Source: Nocardioides sp. LHD-245
Lineage (GTDB): Bacteria > Actinomycetota > Actinomycetes > Propionibacteriales > Nocardioidaceae
Direction of reading: 5' to 3'
DNA length: 64,000 nucleotides
NCBI RefSeq assembly: GCF_030929495.1
Contig: NZ_JAVFWN010000003.1
Coordinates: 62,001 to 126,000 of the forward strand
This document shows, one piece after another, positions 15,576 to 24,311 of this stretch (position 1 is the first letter of the stretch; the number at the start of each line of letters is the position of its first letter). A program made the translations under genes and the position numbers. The notes beneath the pieces were generated by a model. The model was given only the letters and a program-made list of their open reading frames with translations. It did no database searches and was not told the DNA's origin.

Positions 15576-16793
15576 TCAGAGCGGTGTGCGGGCCACGACG
15601 TACAGCCGCTCGCTGGCCTCGCCGCGGGCGGCCACCGGCCCGCGCCGGTACCACTCGACATCGACGAGCCCCGCCCGCTCGACGAGCGCCACGACATCGG
15701 CCGGCTCGTGGAGGACCACGTCGAGGTCGACCTCGTGGTCGAACCAGGTGTCGTGGTGGCGCACCTCCGCTCCGGCGTGGAGGGCGAGCACCAGGAGCCC
15801 GCCCGACCGCATCGGCCGCGTCAGTGCCTCGAGTGCCCCGGGCAGCTCGGACGCGGCGAGGTGGATCAGCGAGTACCAGCCCAGGACGGCCGCCCAACCC
15901 GAGCCGTTGACCGGGCGCATGAGGGTGCGCAGGTCGCCGACCTCGTAGACGCCGTCCGGGTAGCGCTCCCGTGCCTGCGCGACCATCTCCGGGGTGAGGT
16001 CGAGGCCTGTCGCGTCGGCGCCAGCCTCGGCGAGATAGGCCGTGACGTGCCCGGGCCCGCACCCGACCTCGACGACGGGGTCGGTGCCGGCGTGCGCGGC
16101 GACCCGGTCGAGCAGCCAACGCTCGAAGGGCAGGGCGTCGAGCTCGCCGGTCAGCGCCTCGGCGTACGCCGTCGCGACGGCGGCGTACGACGCGCGCACC
16201 TTGGCGTCCCGGGCCTCGGCGCCGCCCGCGAGTACGGCGTCGCGGTCGACGGCCGGGGCTGCCGCGCCGGTTGCCGCGGCGGGCAGGTCGACGGGGCCGA
16301 GGAGGTGGATCCAGCGCGCGTCCTGCTCACGGGGCTGCTTGGGCAGCACCTGGACGAGCGGCTGCTCGCGCCCGGCGAGCCGCTGCAGGCACGCCTCGAC
16401 GGCACCGCGGTCACCGAATGCGTGCAACCGCTCGGTGCGGGTGCGGAGGGCGCCCGGCGGCTGCGGCCCGCGCAGCAGCAGCACCGTGATCAGGGCTCGC
16501 TCGTCGTCGGCGAGGTCGAGCCGCACCGCGAGGGTCTGGAGGTACTTGAGGGTGCGCCGACCGCGGTCGTCCCACGTGACCGCGACGAGGTCGCGCTGCT
16601 TGAGGCCGCGCAGCGTGTGGTGCACGAGGTCGTCGTCGTAGTCCACGACCGGCTCGCGGCTGCTCTGCTGGTTGCAGGCGGTGCGCACGGCGGTGACCGT
16701 CATCGGGTACGACGCCGGCACCGTCACCTCCTTCTCCAGGAGGCTCCCCAGGACGCGCTGCTCCTCGGCTGTCAGGACGGGCAGGTCGCTCAC
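15576..16793 (-). CDS. DUF480 (YceH-like) fused to SAM methyltransferase
   Basis: 405-aa two-part protein from GTG at 16793. Residues 1-170 are a DUF480/YceH tandem winged-helix domain: LTAEEQRVLGSLLEKEVTVP, SYPMTVTAVRTACNQQSSREPVVDYDDD and LVQVLPKQPREQDARW blocks are diagnostic. Residues about 190-405 are a class I methyltransferase with glycine loop VVEVGCGPGHVTAYLAEAG, an acidic end of strand 2 (GLDLTPEM), and VLGWYSLIHLA as the motif IV region. YceH is normally a stand-alone protein of about 215 aa, so the fusion is notable. The substrate is unknown (small molecule, DNA-bound or protein). Probably monocistronic. Confidence 0.85.
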   Translation of the reverse strand: MSDLPVLTAEEQRVLGSLLEKEVTVPASYPMTVTAVRTACNQQSSREPVVDYDDDLVHHTLRGLKQRDLVAVTWDDRGRRTLKYLQTLAVRLDLADDERALITVLLLRGPQPPGALRTRTERLHAFGDRGAVEACLQRLAGREQPLVQVLPKQPREQDARWIHLLGPVDLPAAATGAAAPAVDRDAVLAGGAEARDAKVRASYAAVATAYAEALTGELDALPFERWLLDRVAAHAGTDPVVEVGCGPGHVTAYLAEAGADATGLDLTPEMVAQARERYPDGVYEVGDLRTLMRPVNGSGWAAVLGWYSLIHLAASELPGALEALTRPMRSGGLLVLALHAGAEVRHHDTWFDHEVDLDVVLHEPADVVALVERAGLVDVEWYRRGPVAARGEASERLYVVARTPL

Positions 16794-16883
16794 GGGATCG
16801 ACCCTACCGATCCACGCGGCGCGGCGGCGCCAGCCGGGTGCGCCCGGAGGAATTCGGCGTGTGGGTGCGAGGTGAGCGCCCGG

Positions 16884-17381
16884 TCAGCGCAGGGCGAGGC
16901 AGCCCGAGGTGCGGGGCTCCCAGGGGATGGCGGCGTGCTCGGCGACGCGCTTGTCGAGCCCGGCGGCGACGTCACCGGGCCACGGCGCGGTGCTGCGGTC
17001 GGCGAGCTCCACGCACAGGAAGATCTCCTCGAACACGCACGCCACCCGCTGGTTGCTGTCGTCGAGGATGAAGACGAGTGCGTGGGCGGCGCGCTCGGAG
17101 CGGCCGAGCAGCCGGACCCGCACGGACATCTGGTCGCCGGTCCTGAGCTCGTGCAGATAGGTCAGGTGGTGCTCCGCCGACAGGCACGCGAACCCGCTGA
17201 GCATGGGCCAGTTGAACGGGATGCCGATGTCGTAGAGCGACTCGTCGAGCCCCTCGCTGCCGATGCCGAGGTAGTGCCGGACGTTGAGGAAGCCGTTGCT
17301 GTCCTCGAAGGCGCTGGGGACCGGCTGGACGGCGAAGGCCGGCAGGGTGACGAGCTGGTCGTACGTCGGCTGGGTGCTCAT
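16884..17381 (-). CDS. hotdog-fold acyl-CoA thioesterase-like protein
   Basis: 165-aa protein from ATG at 17381 (MSTQPTYDQLVTLPAF). The frame is open upstream but lacks conserved content. The central pattern VRHYLGIGSEGLDESLYDIGIP, then LTYLHELRTGDQMSVRVRLLGRSERAAHALVFILD, fits a 4HBT hotdog thioesterase, with helix and sheet where an Asp/Glu would act. Members hydrolyse acyl-CoA thioesters, and the closest look is to carnitinyl- or betainyl-CoA thioesterase-like proteins, but the substrate is not readable. Divergent from the MFS gene at 17527. Confidence 0.75.
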   Translation of the reverse strand: MSTQPTYDQLVTLPAFAVQPVPSAFEDSNGFLNVRHYLGIGSEGLDESLYDIGIPFNWPMLSGFACLSAEHHLTYLHELRTGDQMSVRVRLLGRSERAAHALVFILDDSNQRVACVFEEIFLCVELADRSTAPWPGDVAAGLDKRVAEHAAIPWEPRTSGCLALR

Positions 17382-17526
17382 GCCCGGGACCCTACTGAAT
17401 CGGGCTCGGGATTGGTGGGGGCCCGGCCCGCGGCGTACCATCGGAGGGCAGATCCACCCCGCGTGTATCACCTCGCGCCGGCTCACCGGCGGTCCAAGGC
17501 GGCACCTGAGCCCTTGGACGAAGGAC

Positions 17527-18786
17527 ATGCCTGATCACTCCGCGACGCTGGTGCGTGCCGCCGGCCCGTCGTACTTCCCGATCGCGCTGATCGCGCGGCT
17601 GCCCTACGCGATGATGGTCGTCGGCGTGCTCACCCTGGTCGTCGCCGGGCGCGACTCGCTCGCGTTCGGTGGGCTCAACTCCGCGGTGGTCGGCCTCGGC
17701 GCCGCCTGCGTCGGCCCACTGCTCGGCGCCGCCGCGGACCGGTTCGGCCAGCGCCGGGTGCTGCTGGTCAGCGGAGTCGCGTCGACGGCGGCGCTCGGGC
17801 TGATGGCATGGGTCGTCTACAGCCCCCTGCCGGGGGTCGCGGTTCTCGCGGTGGCGTTCCTGGTCGGCGCCAGCGCGCCGCAGATCGCGCCGATGTCCCG
17901 CAGCCGGCTGGTGCAGATCATCGGCGCGCGCATCGCTCCGGAGCGCCGGTCGCGGACCTTCGACGCCACCATGGCCTACGAGTCGGCGGCCGACGAGATC
18001 GTCTTCATCGTCGGCCCGTTCGTGGTCGGCGTGCTCGGCACGACCCTCGACCCGTGGGCGCCGGTCGCCGGCGCCGCGGTGCTGACCCTGGTCTTCGTCA
18101 GCGCCTTCGCGCTGCACCCGTCGGCACGGACCGCGGCGGGCCGCGACGAGCGCGCGGTGCCGCCGGCGCCCGCACGGGAGATCGCCCGCCCGGCCCTGCT
18201 GGCCGTGGTCGCCGGCATCTTCGGCGTCGGTCTCTTCTTCGGCTCGACGCTCACCTCGCTCACGTCGTTCATGGCCGACCACGGCAGCACCGAGTCGGCC
18301 GGCCTCGTGTACGGCGTGATGGGGATCGGCTCCGCCGCACTGGCCCTCGGCGTGGCGCTCTTCCCCGCCTCGTTCTCGCTGCGCGCCCGCTGGCTGGTCT
18401 TCGGCGCCACGATGCTGGCCGGCGCTGCCCTGCTGCCGTTCGCCTCGTCGGTCGCGGCGATGTGCGCCGTCCTACTCCTCATCGGCTGCGGCATCGGCCC
18501 GACGATGGTGACCCAGTACAGCCTCGGCGCCCTGCGCAGCCCCGTCGGTCGCTCTGCCACCGTCATGACCATCCTCGGCTCGGCCGTGATCGTCGGTCAG
18601 TCGCTGTCGTCGGCGGTGACCGGCACGCTGGCCGACCGCTTCGGCACCTCCGCCGCGCTGGCGATGCCGATCGTCGCCGCCCTGGTGGTCGTGGCCGCGG
18701 GCGTCGTGAACGCCGGGCTCTCGCCCCGGCCCGCCACCGCCGACGTCGAGGCCGGCGCGCCCGAGCTGCAGCTCGCTGGGCGCTGA
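17527..18786 (+). CDS. MFS transporter
   Basis: 419-aa integral membrane protein with 12 predicted helices in two halves of six. ATG at 17527 follows a GAAGG ribosome site. The inter-helix 2-3 loop AADRFGQRRVLL is the canonical major-facilitator motif (GxxxDRxGRR), repeated in weaker form in the second half (LADRFGTSAAL). Sequence resembles drug- or metabolite-efflux MFS members, and the substrate is unknown. Only 37 bp separate it from the Lgt-like gene with no strong terminator, so it may head the Lgt-like/radical SAM operon and move a product or precursor of that pathway. That link is inference. Confidence 0.85.
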   Translation: MPDHSATLVRAAGPSYFPIALIARLPYAMMVVGVLTLVVAGRDSLAFGGLNSAVVGLGAACVGPLLGAAADRFGQRRVLLVSGVASTAALGLMAWVVYSPLPGVAVLAVAFLVGASAPQIAPMSRSRLVQIIGARIAPERRSRTFDATMAYESAADEIVFIVGPFVVGVLGTTLDPWAPVAGAAVLTLVFVSAFALHPSARTAAGRDERAVPPAPAREIARPALLAVVAGIFGVGLFFGSTLTSLTSFMADHGSTESAGLVYGVMGIGSAALALGVALFPASFSLRARWLVFGATMLAGAALLPFASSVAAMCAVLLLIGCGIGPTMVTQYSLGALRSPVGRSATVMTILGSAVIVGQSLSSAVTGTLADRFGTSAALAMPIVAALVVVAAGVVNAGLSPRPATADVEAGAPELQLAGR

Positions 18787-18823
18787 GCCTCGATCCCGGA
18801 GCGCCGTCTCGGGCCGTGGCACG

Positions 18824-19612
18824 ATGGCGCCCATGCAGCTGACGCTCGGGCCGGCCTGGACCCACGAGGTCTTCGTCGGGCTCGGCGTCGCGGTGGCCGC
18901 CGCGGTGTTCGTGCTGGAGGCGCGACGCCGCGGGCAGACCGACGAGCGGCTGGTCTACGTCGTCACCGGCGCCCTGGTCGGGGGTGCGCTGCTGATGCGG
19001 CTGGGCACCTGGGCCCAGCACCTCGACCTGCGGGCGAACGCCTCCCTGCCCGAGCAGTGGCTCTACGGCAACCGGTCGATCATCGGGGGGCTGGTGGGCG
19101 CCTGGCTGGGCGTGCACGTCACGAAGCGTCTCGTCGGCTACCGGCTGCGGACCGGCGACCTGTTCGCCCCGGCCGTCGCCCTCGGCATGGCCGTCGGCCG
19201 GATCGGCTGCCTGCTCACCGAGAAGCCGGGAACCCCGACCGGGCACGGGTGGGGGGTCCGGCTCGACGAGGCCGACGCCGACCGCTTCGGTCTCGCGGCC
19301 GGCGTACCCCTGCACCCGTCGTTCGCCTACGAGATCGCCTTCCACCTGGCGGCGTTCGCGGTGCTGTGGTGGTGGCTGCGGCGTGCCGATCTGCCGCCCG
19401 GCACCACCTTCGTCTGGTACGTCGCCGCCTACGGCATCTTCCGCTTCCTGGTCGAGTTCGTGCGCGGCAACGAGGTGGCCTGGGCCGGGCTCACCCGGCC
19501 GCAGCTGTTCCTGTTGGCGACCGTGCCGCTGGTGCTGGCCCGGATCGGGTGGCGGTGGCGGCGTGGTGCCTACCGTGGGCTGCGTCGTACGCCGGCCGGA
19601 GCGGTCGCGTGA
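18824..19612 (+). CDS. Lgt-like prolipoprotein diacylglyceryl transferase paralogue
   Basis: 262-aa polytopic membrane protein with about seven helices. A second in-frame ATG at 18833 is an equally possible start. The Lgt core signature GRIGCLLTE is present near residue 126, and the C-terminal FRFLVEFVRGNEVAW segment fits the Lgt family (RFxxEFxRG). Unlike canonical Lgt, the segment before it reads SIIGGLVGAWLG where Lgt carries the conserved HGG histidine, so ordinary lipoprotein modification is uncertain. Lgt moves a diacylglyceryl group from phosphatidylglycerol. Its stop overlaps the start of the radical SAM gene by 4 nt (GTGA), implying coupled expression and possibly a shared lipid substrate. 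Confidence 0.8.
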   Translation: MAPMQLTLGPAWTHEVFVGLGVAVAAAVFVLEARRRGQTDERLVYVVTGALVGGALLMRLGTWAQHLDLRANASLPEQWLYGNRSIIGGLVGAWLGVHVTKRLVGYRLRTGDLFAPAVALGMAVGRIGCLLTEKPGTPTGHGWGVRLDEADADRFGLAAGVPLHPSFAYEIAFHLAAFAVLWWWLRRADLPPGTTFVWYVAAYGIFRFLVEFVRGNEVAWAGLTRPQLFLLATVPLVLARIGWRWRRGAYRGLRRTPAGAVA

Positions 19613-21183
19613 AGGCGCCCCGTGGGGCGGGCATGCCGCTGCGCGGCGACCGGATCCACCGCTATGTCAACGCCTTCTGCCCGCTGTGCCACGAGGAGGA
19701 GCCGACCCGGCCACTCGACCAGGTGGCGCGACTCAGCGGGTGGTTGGTGGTCCGCGACGACCGGGTGTGGCTCGAGCGTGGCTGCGCACGGCACGGGCTC
19801 GTCCGCACGCTCTACGACGAGTCGCCGGAGATCCTGACCTGGCTGGAGCAGTGGACCGCGCCGACGAAGGTCCACACCCCCGATCTGCTCGGCAACTTCG
19901 CGCCCGTGCCCGCGGCGTACGCGAACGGACTGCCCGAGATGCAGACCCAGCACACGTGCATCCTGCTGGCCGACCTGCTCGACCACTGCAACCTGAAGTG
20001 CCCCACCTGCTTCGCCGAGTCCTCCCCGGCCCTGGCGAGCGTCGCCCCGCTCGCCGAGGTGCTGGCCTCGATCGACACCCGGATCTCCCGCGAGAACGGG
20101 CGCATCGACGTCCTGATGCTCTCGGGCGGGGAACCGACCCTCTACCCGCAGCTGGCCGAGCTCCTCGACGAGGTCGCACGGCGTCCGGTCGTGCGGATCC
20201 TGATCAACACCAACGGCCTGCTCCTCGCCCGCGACGACGCACTGCTCGACCTGCTCACCCGGCACCGTGAGCGGGTCGAGGTCTACCTGCAGTACGACGG
20301 CCAGAGCGCCGCGGCGTCCACCCACCACCGCGGCGCGGACATCCGGCGGTTCAAGGAGGACGCGATCGAGCGACTCTCGAGCCGGGGCATCTTCACGACC
20401 CTCACCATGACCGCCGCACTCGGCGTCAACGACGACGAGATCGGGTTCGTGGTCAAGCGCGCCCTGGACACCCCGTACGTCGGTGGCGTGACGATCCAGC
20501 CGGTCTTCGGCAGCGGCCGGTCGAGCGGCATCGACCCGCTGGACCGGCTCACCCACACCGGGGTGCTCGCACGGCTCGGTCCGCAGACCGGCGGACTCGT
20601 CGGGTGGCGCGACCTCACGGCGCTCCCGTGCAGCCACCCCCACTGCTGCTCGGTGGGCTACCTGCTGCGGGACGACGCCGGGACCTGGCGCTCGCTGGTG
20701 TCGCTGATCGGACCGGAGCGGCTCAAGCAGTGGCTCGACCTGGAGCCCGACCTGCTGGCCAACCGGATCGCCGACGACGCCATCCCGGCCGACCTGCGCA
20801 GGGTCGTGAAGGACTCCCTGCTCGACCTGCTCTCGGAGCAGTCCAGCCTCAGCCATCCGTCGATGGCGAACATCTGGCGTGACATCTGCCAGACCTGCGA
20901 CCTCGGCATCGGCACGCTGGCCACGCTGGCCGCAGCGCGGCTTCCCGGGCAGCAGGAGCGGCTGCGCCGCCTGCTCGGGGAACGGGTCCTCCGGGTCACG
21001 GTCAAGCCGTTCATGGACATGAACACGATGATCGAGGAGCGGCTCACCCAGTGCTGCGTGCACGTGGCCACCGTCAACGACACGACCGGCGGCCACCAGT
21101 GCGCGCCCTTCTGTGCCCTGCAGGCGTGGGAGCCGTTGGCCCGCACCCGCCTGTCGACGGCGACGGGGGAGACCGCGTCGTGA
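19609..21183 (+). CDS. radical SAM protein of the Tes/MJ0619-like family
   Basis: 524 aa from GTG at 19609, overlapping the Lgt-like stop (an ATG at 19633 is the alternative). Residues 127/131/134 form the CNLKCPTC radical SAM cluster (CX3CX2C), followed by the SAM-binding LMLSGGEPTLYP. Extra cysteines occur at the N-terminus (FCPLCHEEE, RGCARHG) and the C-terminus (CQTCDLG, then QCCVHVATVN and GHQCAPFCAL), the arrangement seen in MJ0619-type methylases and the archaeal tetraether synthase Tes, which joins lipid tails. About 500 aa is the usual family length. With an Lgt-like partner, chemistry on membrane lipids or a lipidated molecule is plausible but unproven. A pterin or methylation role is the alternative. 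Confidence 0.88.
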   Translation: MKAPRGAGMPLRGDRIHRYVNAFCPLCHEEEPTRPLDQVARLSGWLVVRDDRVWLERGCARHGLVRTLYDESPEILTWLEQWTAPTKVHTPDLLGNFAPVPAAYANGLPEMQTQHTCILLADLLDHCNLKCPTCFAESSPALASVAPLAEVLASIDTRISRENGRIDVLMLSGGEPTLYPQLAELLDEVARRPVVRILINTNGLLLARDDALLDLLTRHRERVEVYLQYDGQSAAASTHHRGADIRRFKEDAIERLSSRGIFTTLTMTAALGVNDDEIGFVVKRALDTPYVGGVTIQPVFGSGRSSGIDPLDRLTHTGVLARLGPQTGGLVGWRDLTALPCSHPHCCSVGYLLRDDAGTWRSLVSLIGPERLKQWLDLEPDLLANRIADDAIPADLRRVVKDSLLDLLSEQSSLSHPSMANIWRDICQTCDLGIGTLATLAAARLPGQQERLRRLLGERVLRVTVKPFMDMNTMIEERLTQCCVHVATVNDTTGGHQCAPFCALQAWEPLARTRLSTATGETAS

Positions 21184-21488
21184 GCGCAGCGGACGGCGAC
21201 CCGCGCCTGGTGGCACCGGCCCGGGTGGAGCCGACGGACCGGACCGACGCCGAGCTGCCCGACCCCCTGCGGCTGTGCGTGTTCGCGACAGTGGCGCTGC
21301 TCGGCTGGTTGCTCGGCCCGGTGGCGCTCCTCGGGTTCGCGGCACTGGGCTTCGTCGGCTACGCCCGGGCGCGTCGGGCCGGGCTGCTGCGGTCGAGGTG
21401 CCTGCTCGGCGACACCCGGCTGGTGCTGGCCTATCTCGGTGCGCTCGTCGTCGCGGGCGGGGTCGGTGTGTGGTGGTGGATCAGGTGA
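21180..21488 (+). CDS. small membrane protein of the radical SAM operon
   Basis: 102-aa protein from GTG at 21180, whose start overlaps the radical SAM stop by 4 nt (GTGA), the second such overlap in the operon. A charged N-terminal stretch (about 1-28) precedes two or three hydrophobic helices (LCVFATVALLGWLLGPVALLGFAALGFVGYARARR at about 31-65 and LVLAYLGALVVAGGVGVWWW at about 80-100). No family is recognised. The tight coupling suggests a membrane anchor or partner of the radical SAM enzyme or the Lgt-like protein. Confidence 0.8.
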   Translation: MSAADGDPRLVAPARVEPTDRTDAELPDPLRLCVFATVALLGWLLGPVALLGFAALGFVGYARARRAGLLRSRCLLGDTRLVLAYLGALVVAGGVGVWWWIR

Positions 21489-21498
21489 GGGAGTCGAG

Positions 21499-21867
21499 AT
21501 GAGCCAGCAGTTCCCGCCGGGGTACTTCCCGCCGCCGCAGCAGCGGCCGCCGGACAAGACCAACAAGCTGCTGGGCTACCTGCTCGGCGGACTCCTGATC
21601 GGCCCGATCCTCGCGGTGGGGTGCCCACTCCTGGGACTGGCGATCGGCAGCTCGTTCTCGACCCGGGCCAACGACTACGACGGCACACCGATCGGGATCG
21701 GTGTCGTCGGCGGGATCCTGGTCCCGCTGCTCCTGCCCATCCCGCTCCTCGCCCGGCCGGCCACCCGGCCCTGGGGTGTCGGCATCCTGGCCGGTGCGGC
21801 GCTGACGATGATCGTGTTCGGTGGCCTGTGCGCCGGGTTCATCTACCTGCTGTCCCAGGAAGGCTGA
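21499..21867 (+). CDS. membrane protein with Pro/Gln-rich N-terminus
   Basis: 122-aa protein, ATG at 21499, 10 bp after the preceding stop. The first 22 residues are cytosolic and Pro/Gln-rich (MSQQFPPGYFPPPQQRPP), a style common in actinobacterial membrane proteins. Three helices follow: about 25-47, 66-84 and 93-116. It is the last gene of the putative five-gene operon and is followed at once by a perfect hairpin. Function unknown. The Pro-rich head might interact with another membrane protein. Confidence 0.7.
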   Translation: MSQQFPPGYFPPPQQRPPDKTNKLLGYLLGGLLIGPILAVGCPLLGLAIGSSFSTRANDYDGTPIGIGVVGGILVPLLLPIPLLARPATRPWGVGILAGAALTMIVFGGLCAGFIYLLSQEG

Positions 21868-21907
21868 CCGCGGTCCTGCAGCCCACCTGGGGGTGACAGG
21901 ACCGCGG
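21868..21907. terminator. bidirectional hairpin terminator
   Basis: CCGCGGTCCTG (21868-21878) pairs perfectly with CAGGACCGCGG (21897-21907) around an 18-nt loop. It starts directly after the stop of the last operon gene and ends 10 bp before the convergent monooxygenase stop, so it can serve both transcripts. Confidence 0.8.
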
Positions 21908-21917
21908 CCGCGGGTGC

Positions 21918-23510
21918 CTAGAACAGGTCGGGGACCGTCCAGCCGTCGAGGTCGTACTCGCCGAGGAACTCGTCGGCGAAGCCCTTCATCTGGTCGACGA
22001 TGCCCCGGTTCTGGGCGGCGAAGAGTAGCTCGGCCTTCACGTTCTCGTGGTTGCCGGAGTAGTTGCGCTCGTACAGCTCGTGGCGACCGCCGAACTCGGT
22101 GCCGATCGAGTCCCACAGCGCCTTCATCACCTTGACCCGGTCGACGGCGGTGATGCCGTTGGAGCCGCGGACGTACTTGTCGAGGTACGGGCGCACCTCG
22201 GCGGACTTGAAGTCGGCGGCACCCGAGGGCAGGTAGATCAGGCCGGAGGCGACGTCCTGCTCGATGATCTCCTTGACCCGCGGGTAGCCGTGGATCATGA
22301 ACATCCGGTAGGTCAGGCCGTACTCCAGCTTCGGGATGACCGCGTCGCCCACCCACGGCTCGGGGTCGCGGGCCATCGACTCGGTGAGCGACCAGAACAG
22401 GTTGCGCCAGCCGATGACCTCGCCGACCCGGGTCTGCACGCCGCGGAAGTCGCCCGACCCGGTCGTGTCCAGGGCCTTCATCAGCAGGCCGGCGATGAAG
22501 TCGAGCTTGACCGCGAGCCGGGTGCAGCCCTGGAAGGTGAACCGGGGCAGGAAGCCGGACTGCGGGAAGAACGCGTTGATCCGGTCGACGTCGCCGTACA
22601 TGAAGACGTTCTCCCAGGGCACGAGCACCTTGTCGAAGACGAAGATGGTGTCGTTCTCGTCCATCCGGCTCGACAGCGGGTAGTCGAACGGAGTGCCGTG
22701 CTGCGCCGCCTGCTGCGTGTACGACGTGCGGCAGATCAGCTTCACGCCCGGCGCGTCCATCGGGACGGTGCAGATCAGCGCGAACTGCTTCTTGCGGATC
22801 GGCAGGCCGTAGTGGGCGATGAAGTTGTAGTTGGTGATCGCCGAGCCGGTGGCGACGACCTTGGCACCCGACACGATCAGGCCGGCGTCGGTCTCCTTCT
22901 CCACCTTCATGTACACGTCGCCGACCTCGTCCGGCGGCAGGTTGCGGTCGACCGGCGGGTTGATGATCGCGTGGTTCCAGTAGAGGACCTTCTCCTGCGA
23001 CTCGCGGTACCACCGCTCGGCGTTGTCCTGGAAGGGCGCGTAGAGCTCCTTGTTGGCGTGCAGCGTGCCGAGGAAGCTGGCCTTGTAGTCGGGGCTGCGG
23101 CCCATCCAGCCCCAGGTCATCTTCGCCCAGCGCGCGATCGCGTCGCGCTCCTTGAGCAGGTCCGCGGACGACGTCGGGGTCTTGAAGAAGGGCATCGTCA
23201 CGCCGCCGTTGCCGGTGTCCGTGGGGACGGTGAGCTCGTCGACGTGCGGGCCGGTGTGGAGGGCGTCGTACAGGCGGGCGGTCATCCGGATCGGGTTGCG
23301 GAACGCCGGGTGGGTGGTGACGTCCTTCACCCGCTCGCCCTGGAGGTAGATCTCCCGGCCGTCGCGCAGGCTCTCGACGTACTCGTCGCCGGTCATCGGC
23401 CGCGACGCGAAATTGGTCTGCTGGTTGGCCGGCGAGCCCGCGGCGGGGTTGACGGTCGGCGGGCCGTCGTCCGGTACGGCGGCGGACTCGGGGGCGAGGG
23501 TGTCGGTCAT
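21918..23510 (-). CDS. HpaB-family FADH2-dependent aromatic monooxygenase, oxygenase component
   Basis: 530-aa large component of a two-component flavin monooxygenase (4-hydroxyphenylacetate 3-hydroxylase HpaB family, acyl-CoA dehydrogenase-like fold). ATG at 23510 follows a GGAG ribosome site. N-terminal domain motifs [21 protein letters not shown] and [17 protein letters not shown], the middle beta-domain [18 protein letters not shown], and [28 protein letters not shown] in the C-terminal helical domain are typical. It hydroxylates a phenolic ring with O2 and reduced FAD supplied by the flavin reductase encoded 10 bp upstream. Phenol, 4-nitrophenol or 4-hydroxyphenylacetate are all possible substrates. 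The AraC-divergent layout resembles phenol and nitrophenol hydroxylase loci of Rhodococcus. Confidence 0.9.
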   Translation of the reverse strand: MTDTLAPESAAVPDDGPPTVNPAAGSPANQQTNFASRPMTGDEYVESLRDGREIYLQGERVKDVTTHPAFRNPIRMTARLYDALHTGPHVDELTVPTDTGNGGVTMPFFKTPTSSADLLKERDAIARWAKMTWGWMGRSPDYKASFLGTLHANKELYAPFQDNAERWYRESQEKVLYWNHAIINPPVDRNLPPDEVGDVYMKVEKETDAGLIVSGAKVVATGSAITNYNFIAHYGLPIRKKQFALICTVPMDAPGVKLICRTSYTQQAAQHGTPFDYPLSSRMDENDTIFVFDKVLVPWENVFMYGDVDRINAFFPQSGFLPRFTFQGCTRLAVKLDFIAGLLMKALDTTGSGDFRGVQTRVGEVIGWRNLFWSLTESMARDPEPWVGDAVIPKLEYGLTYRMFMIHGYPRVKEIIEQDVASGLIYLPSGAADFKSAEVRPYLDKYVRGSNGITAVDRVKVMKALWDSIGTEFGGRHELYERNYSGNHENVKAELLFAAQNRGIVDQMKGFADEFLGEYDLDGWTVPDLF

Positions 23511-23520
23511 CGGGATCTCC

Positions 23521-24102
23521 TCAGTAGTGGGTGTCGGCCGGGACGAGCGCCCGTCCGTGGTGGGTGGGTGCGAACTCGGTGGTCGCGTCGAACCAGCCGG
23601 TGTGGGGGTCGTCCTGGCAGCCGAGCCACACGACGTCGGACGATCGGCCGCCGATCTGGTGGAAGGCGCTGTCGTGGAACAGCAGGGGCGGGCGTCCGGT
23701 GGTGAGGACGTCGACCACCTCACCGAGGAAGAGCAGGTGGTCGCCGCCGTCGTCGGTCCGCCAGGGTCGGCAGGTGATGGTCGCGGCGGTGCCGCGCAGG
23801 GTCGGCGCCGTCGTGCCGTCGCACCAGGGGAGCGGGTCGGGACTCGGCCGGCCGGCGAAGTGCATGGCGACGTCGACCTGGTCGGTGGCCAGGATGTTGA
23901 CGGCGAAGGCCGCCCCGTCGAGGTACTGCGCCGCCTTGGACGTCCGGGTCAGCGCCACCTGGACCAGGGGCGGGTCCAGCGAGATCGGAGTGAACGCGGT
24001 GACGGTCGCGCCGTGGTGGGCACCGTCGGGCGTGCGACAGGTGATCACGGTGACGCCGGTCGCGAAGCGGCCGAAGGTCGACCGCAGGGTGCGCGGGTCC
24101 AT
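23521..24102 (-). CDS. flavin reductase, small component of the aromatic monooxygenase
   Basis: 193-aa member of the flavin reductase-like FMN/FAD-binding split-barrel family (HpaC/NphA2 type). [39 protein letters not shown] and [12 protein letters not shown] are family-defining blocks. It uses NADH to reduce FAD (or FMN), which diffuses to the oxygenase encoded immediately downstream (10-bp gap). First gene of the minus-strand pair, divergent from the AraC regulator with 209 bp between starts. C-terminal residues [19 protein letters not shown] form an extension slightly longer than E. coli HpaC. Confidence 0.88.
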   Translation of the reverse strand: MDPRTLRSTFGRFATGVTVITCRTPDGAHHGATVTAFTPISLDPPLVQVALTRTSKAAQYLDGAAFAVNILATDQVDVAMHFAGRPSPDPLPWCDGTTAPTLRGTAATITCRPWRTDDGGDHLLFLGEVVDVLTTGRPPLLFHDSAFHQIGGRSSDVVWLGCQDDPHTGWFDATTEFAPTHHGRALVPADTHY

Positions 24103-24311
24103 GGGGGCTCCTCCGTGGGGCTCGGGGACCGCCGGTGATGGCGGTCACGCTGAGCCGGGACGCTAGGCCGGTACGACGGCGCCGGCGATCCGCTCCGCGA
24201 AGGCCCTGTCCGGATTGCGCAGCCGGTTGGATCGGGTGCGTTTTACGGATGACGGAGTTCGCCTACTGTGAGGGTCATCACGTCATGCGCCGCGTCGGAA
24301 GGGGGTCGACC

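Noticed and set aside
19609..21183. Plain MoaA-type molybdenum cofactor enzyme
   Set aside because: The extra N- and C-terminal cysteine clusters and the length fit the MJ0619/Tes group, and no molybdenum cofactor genes are nearby.
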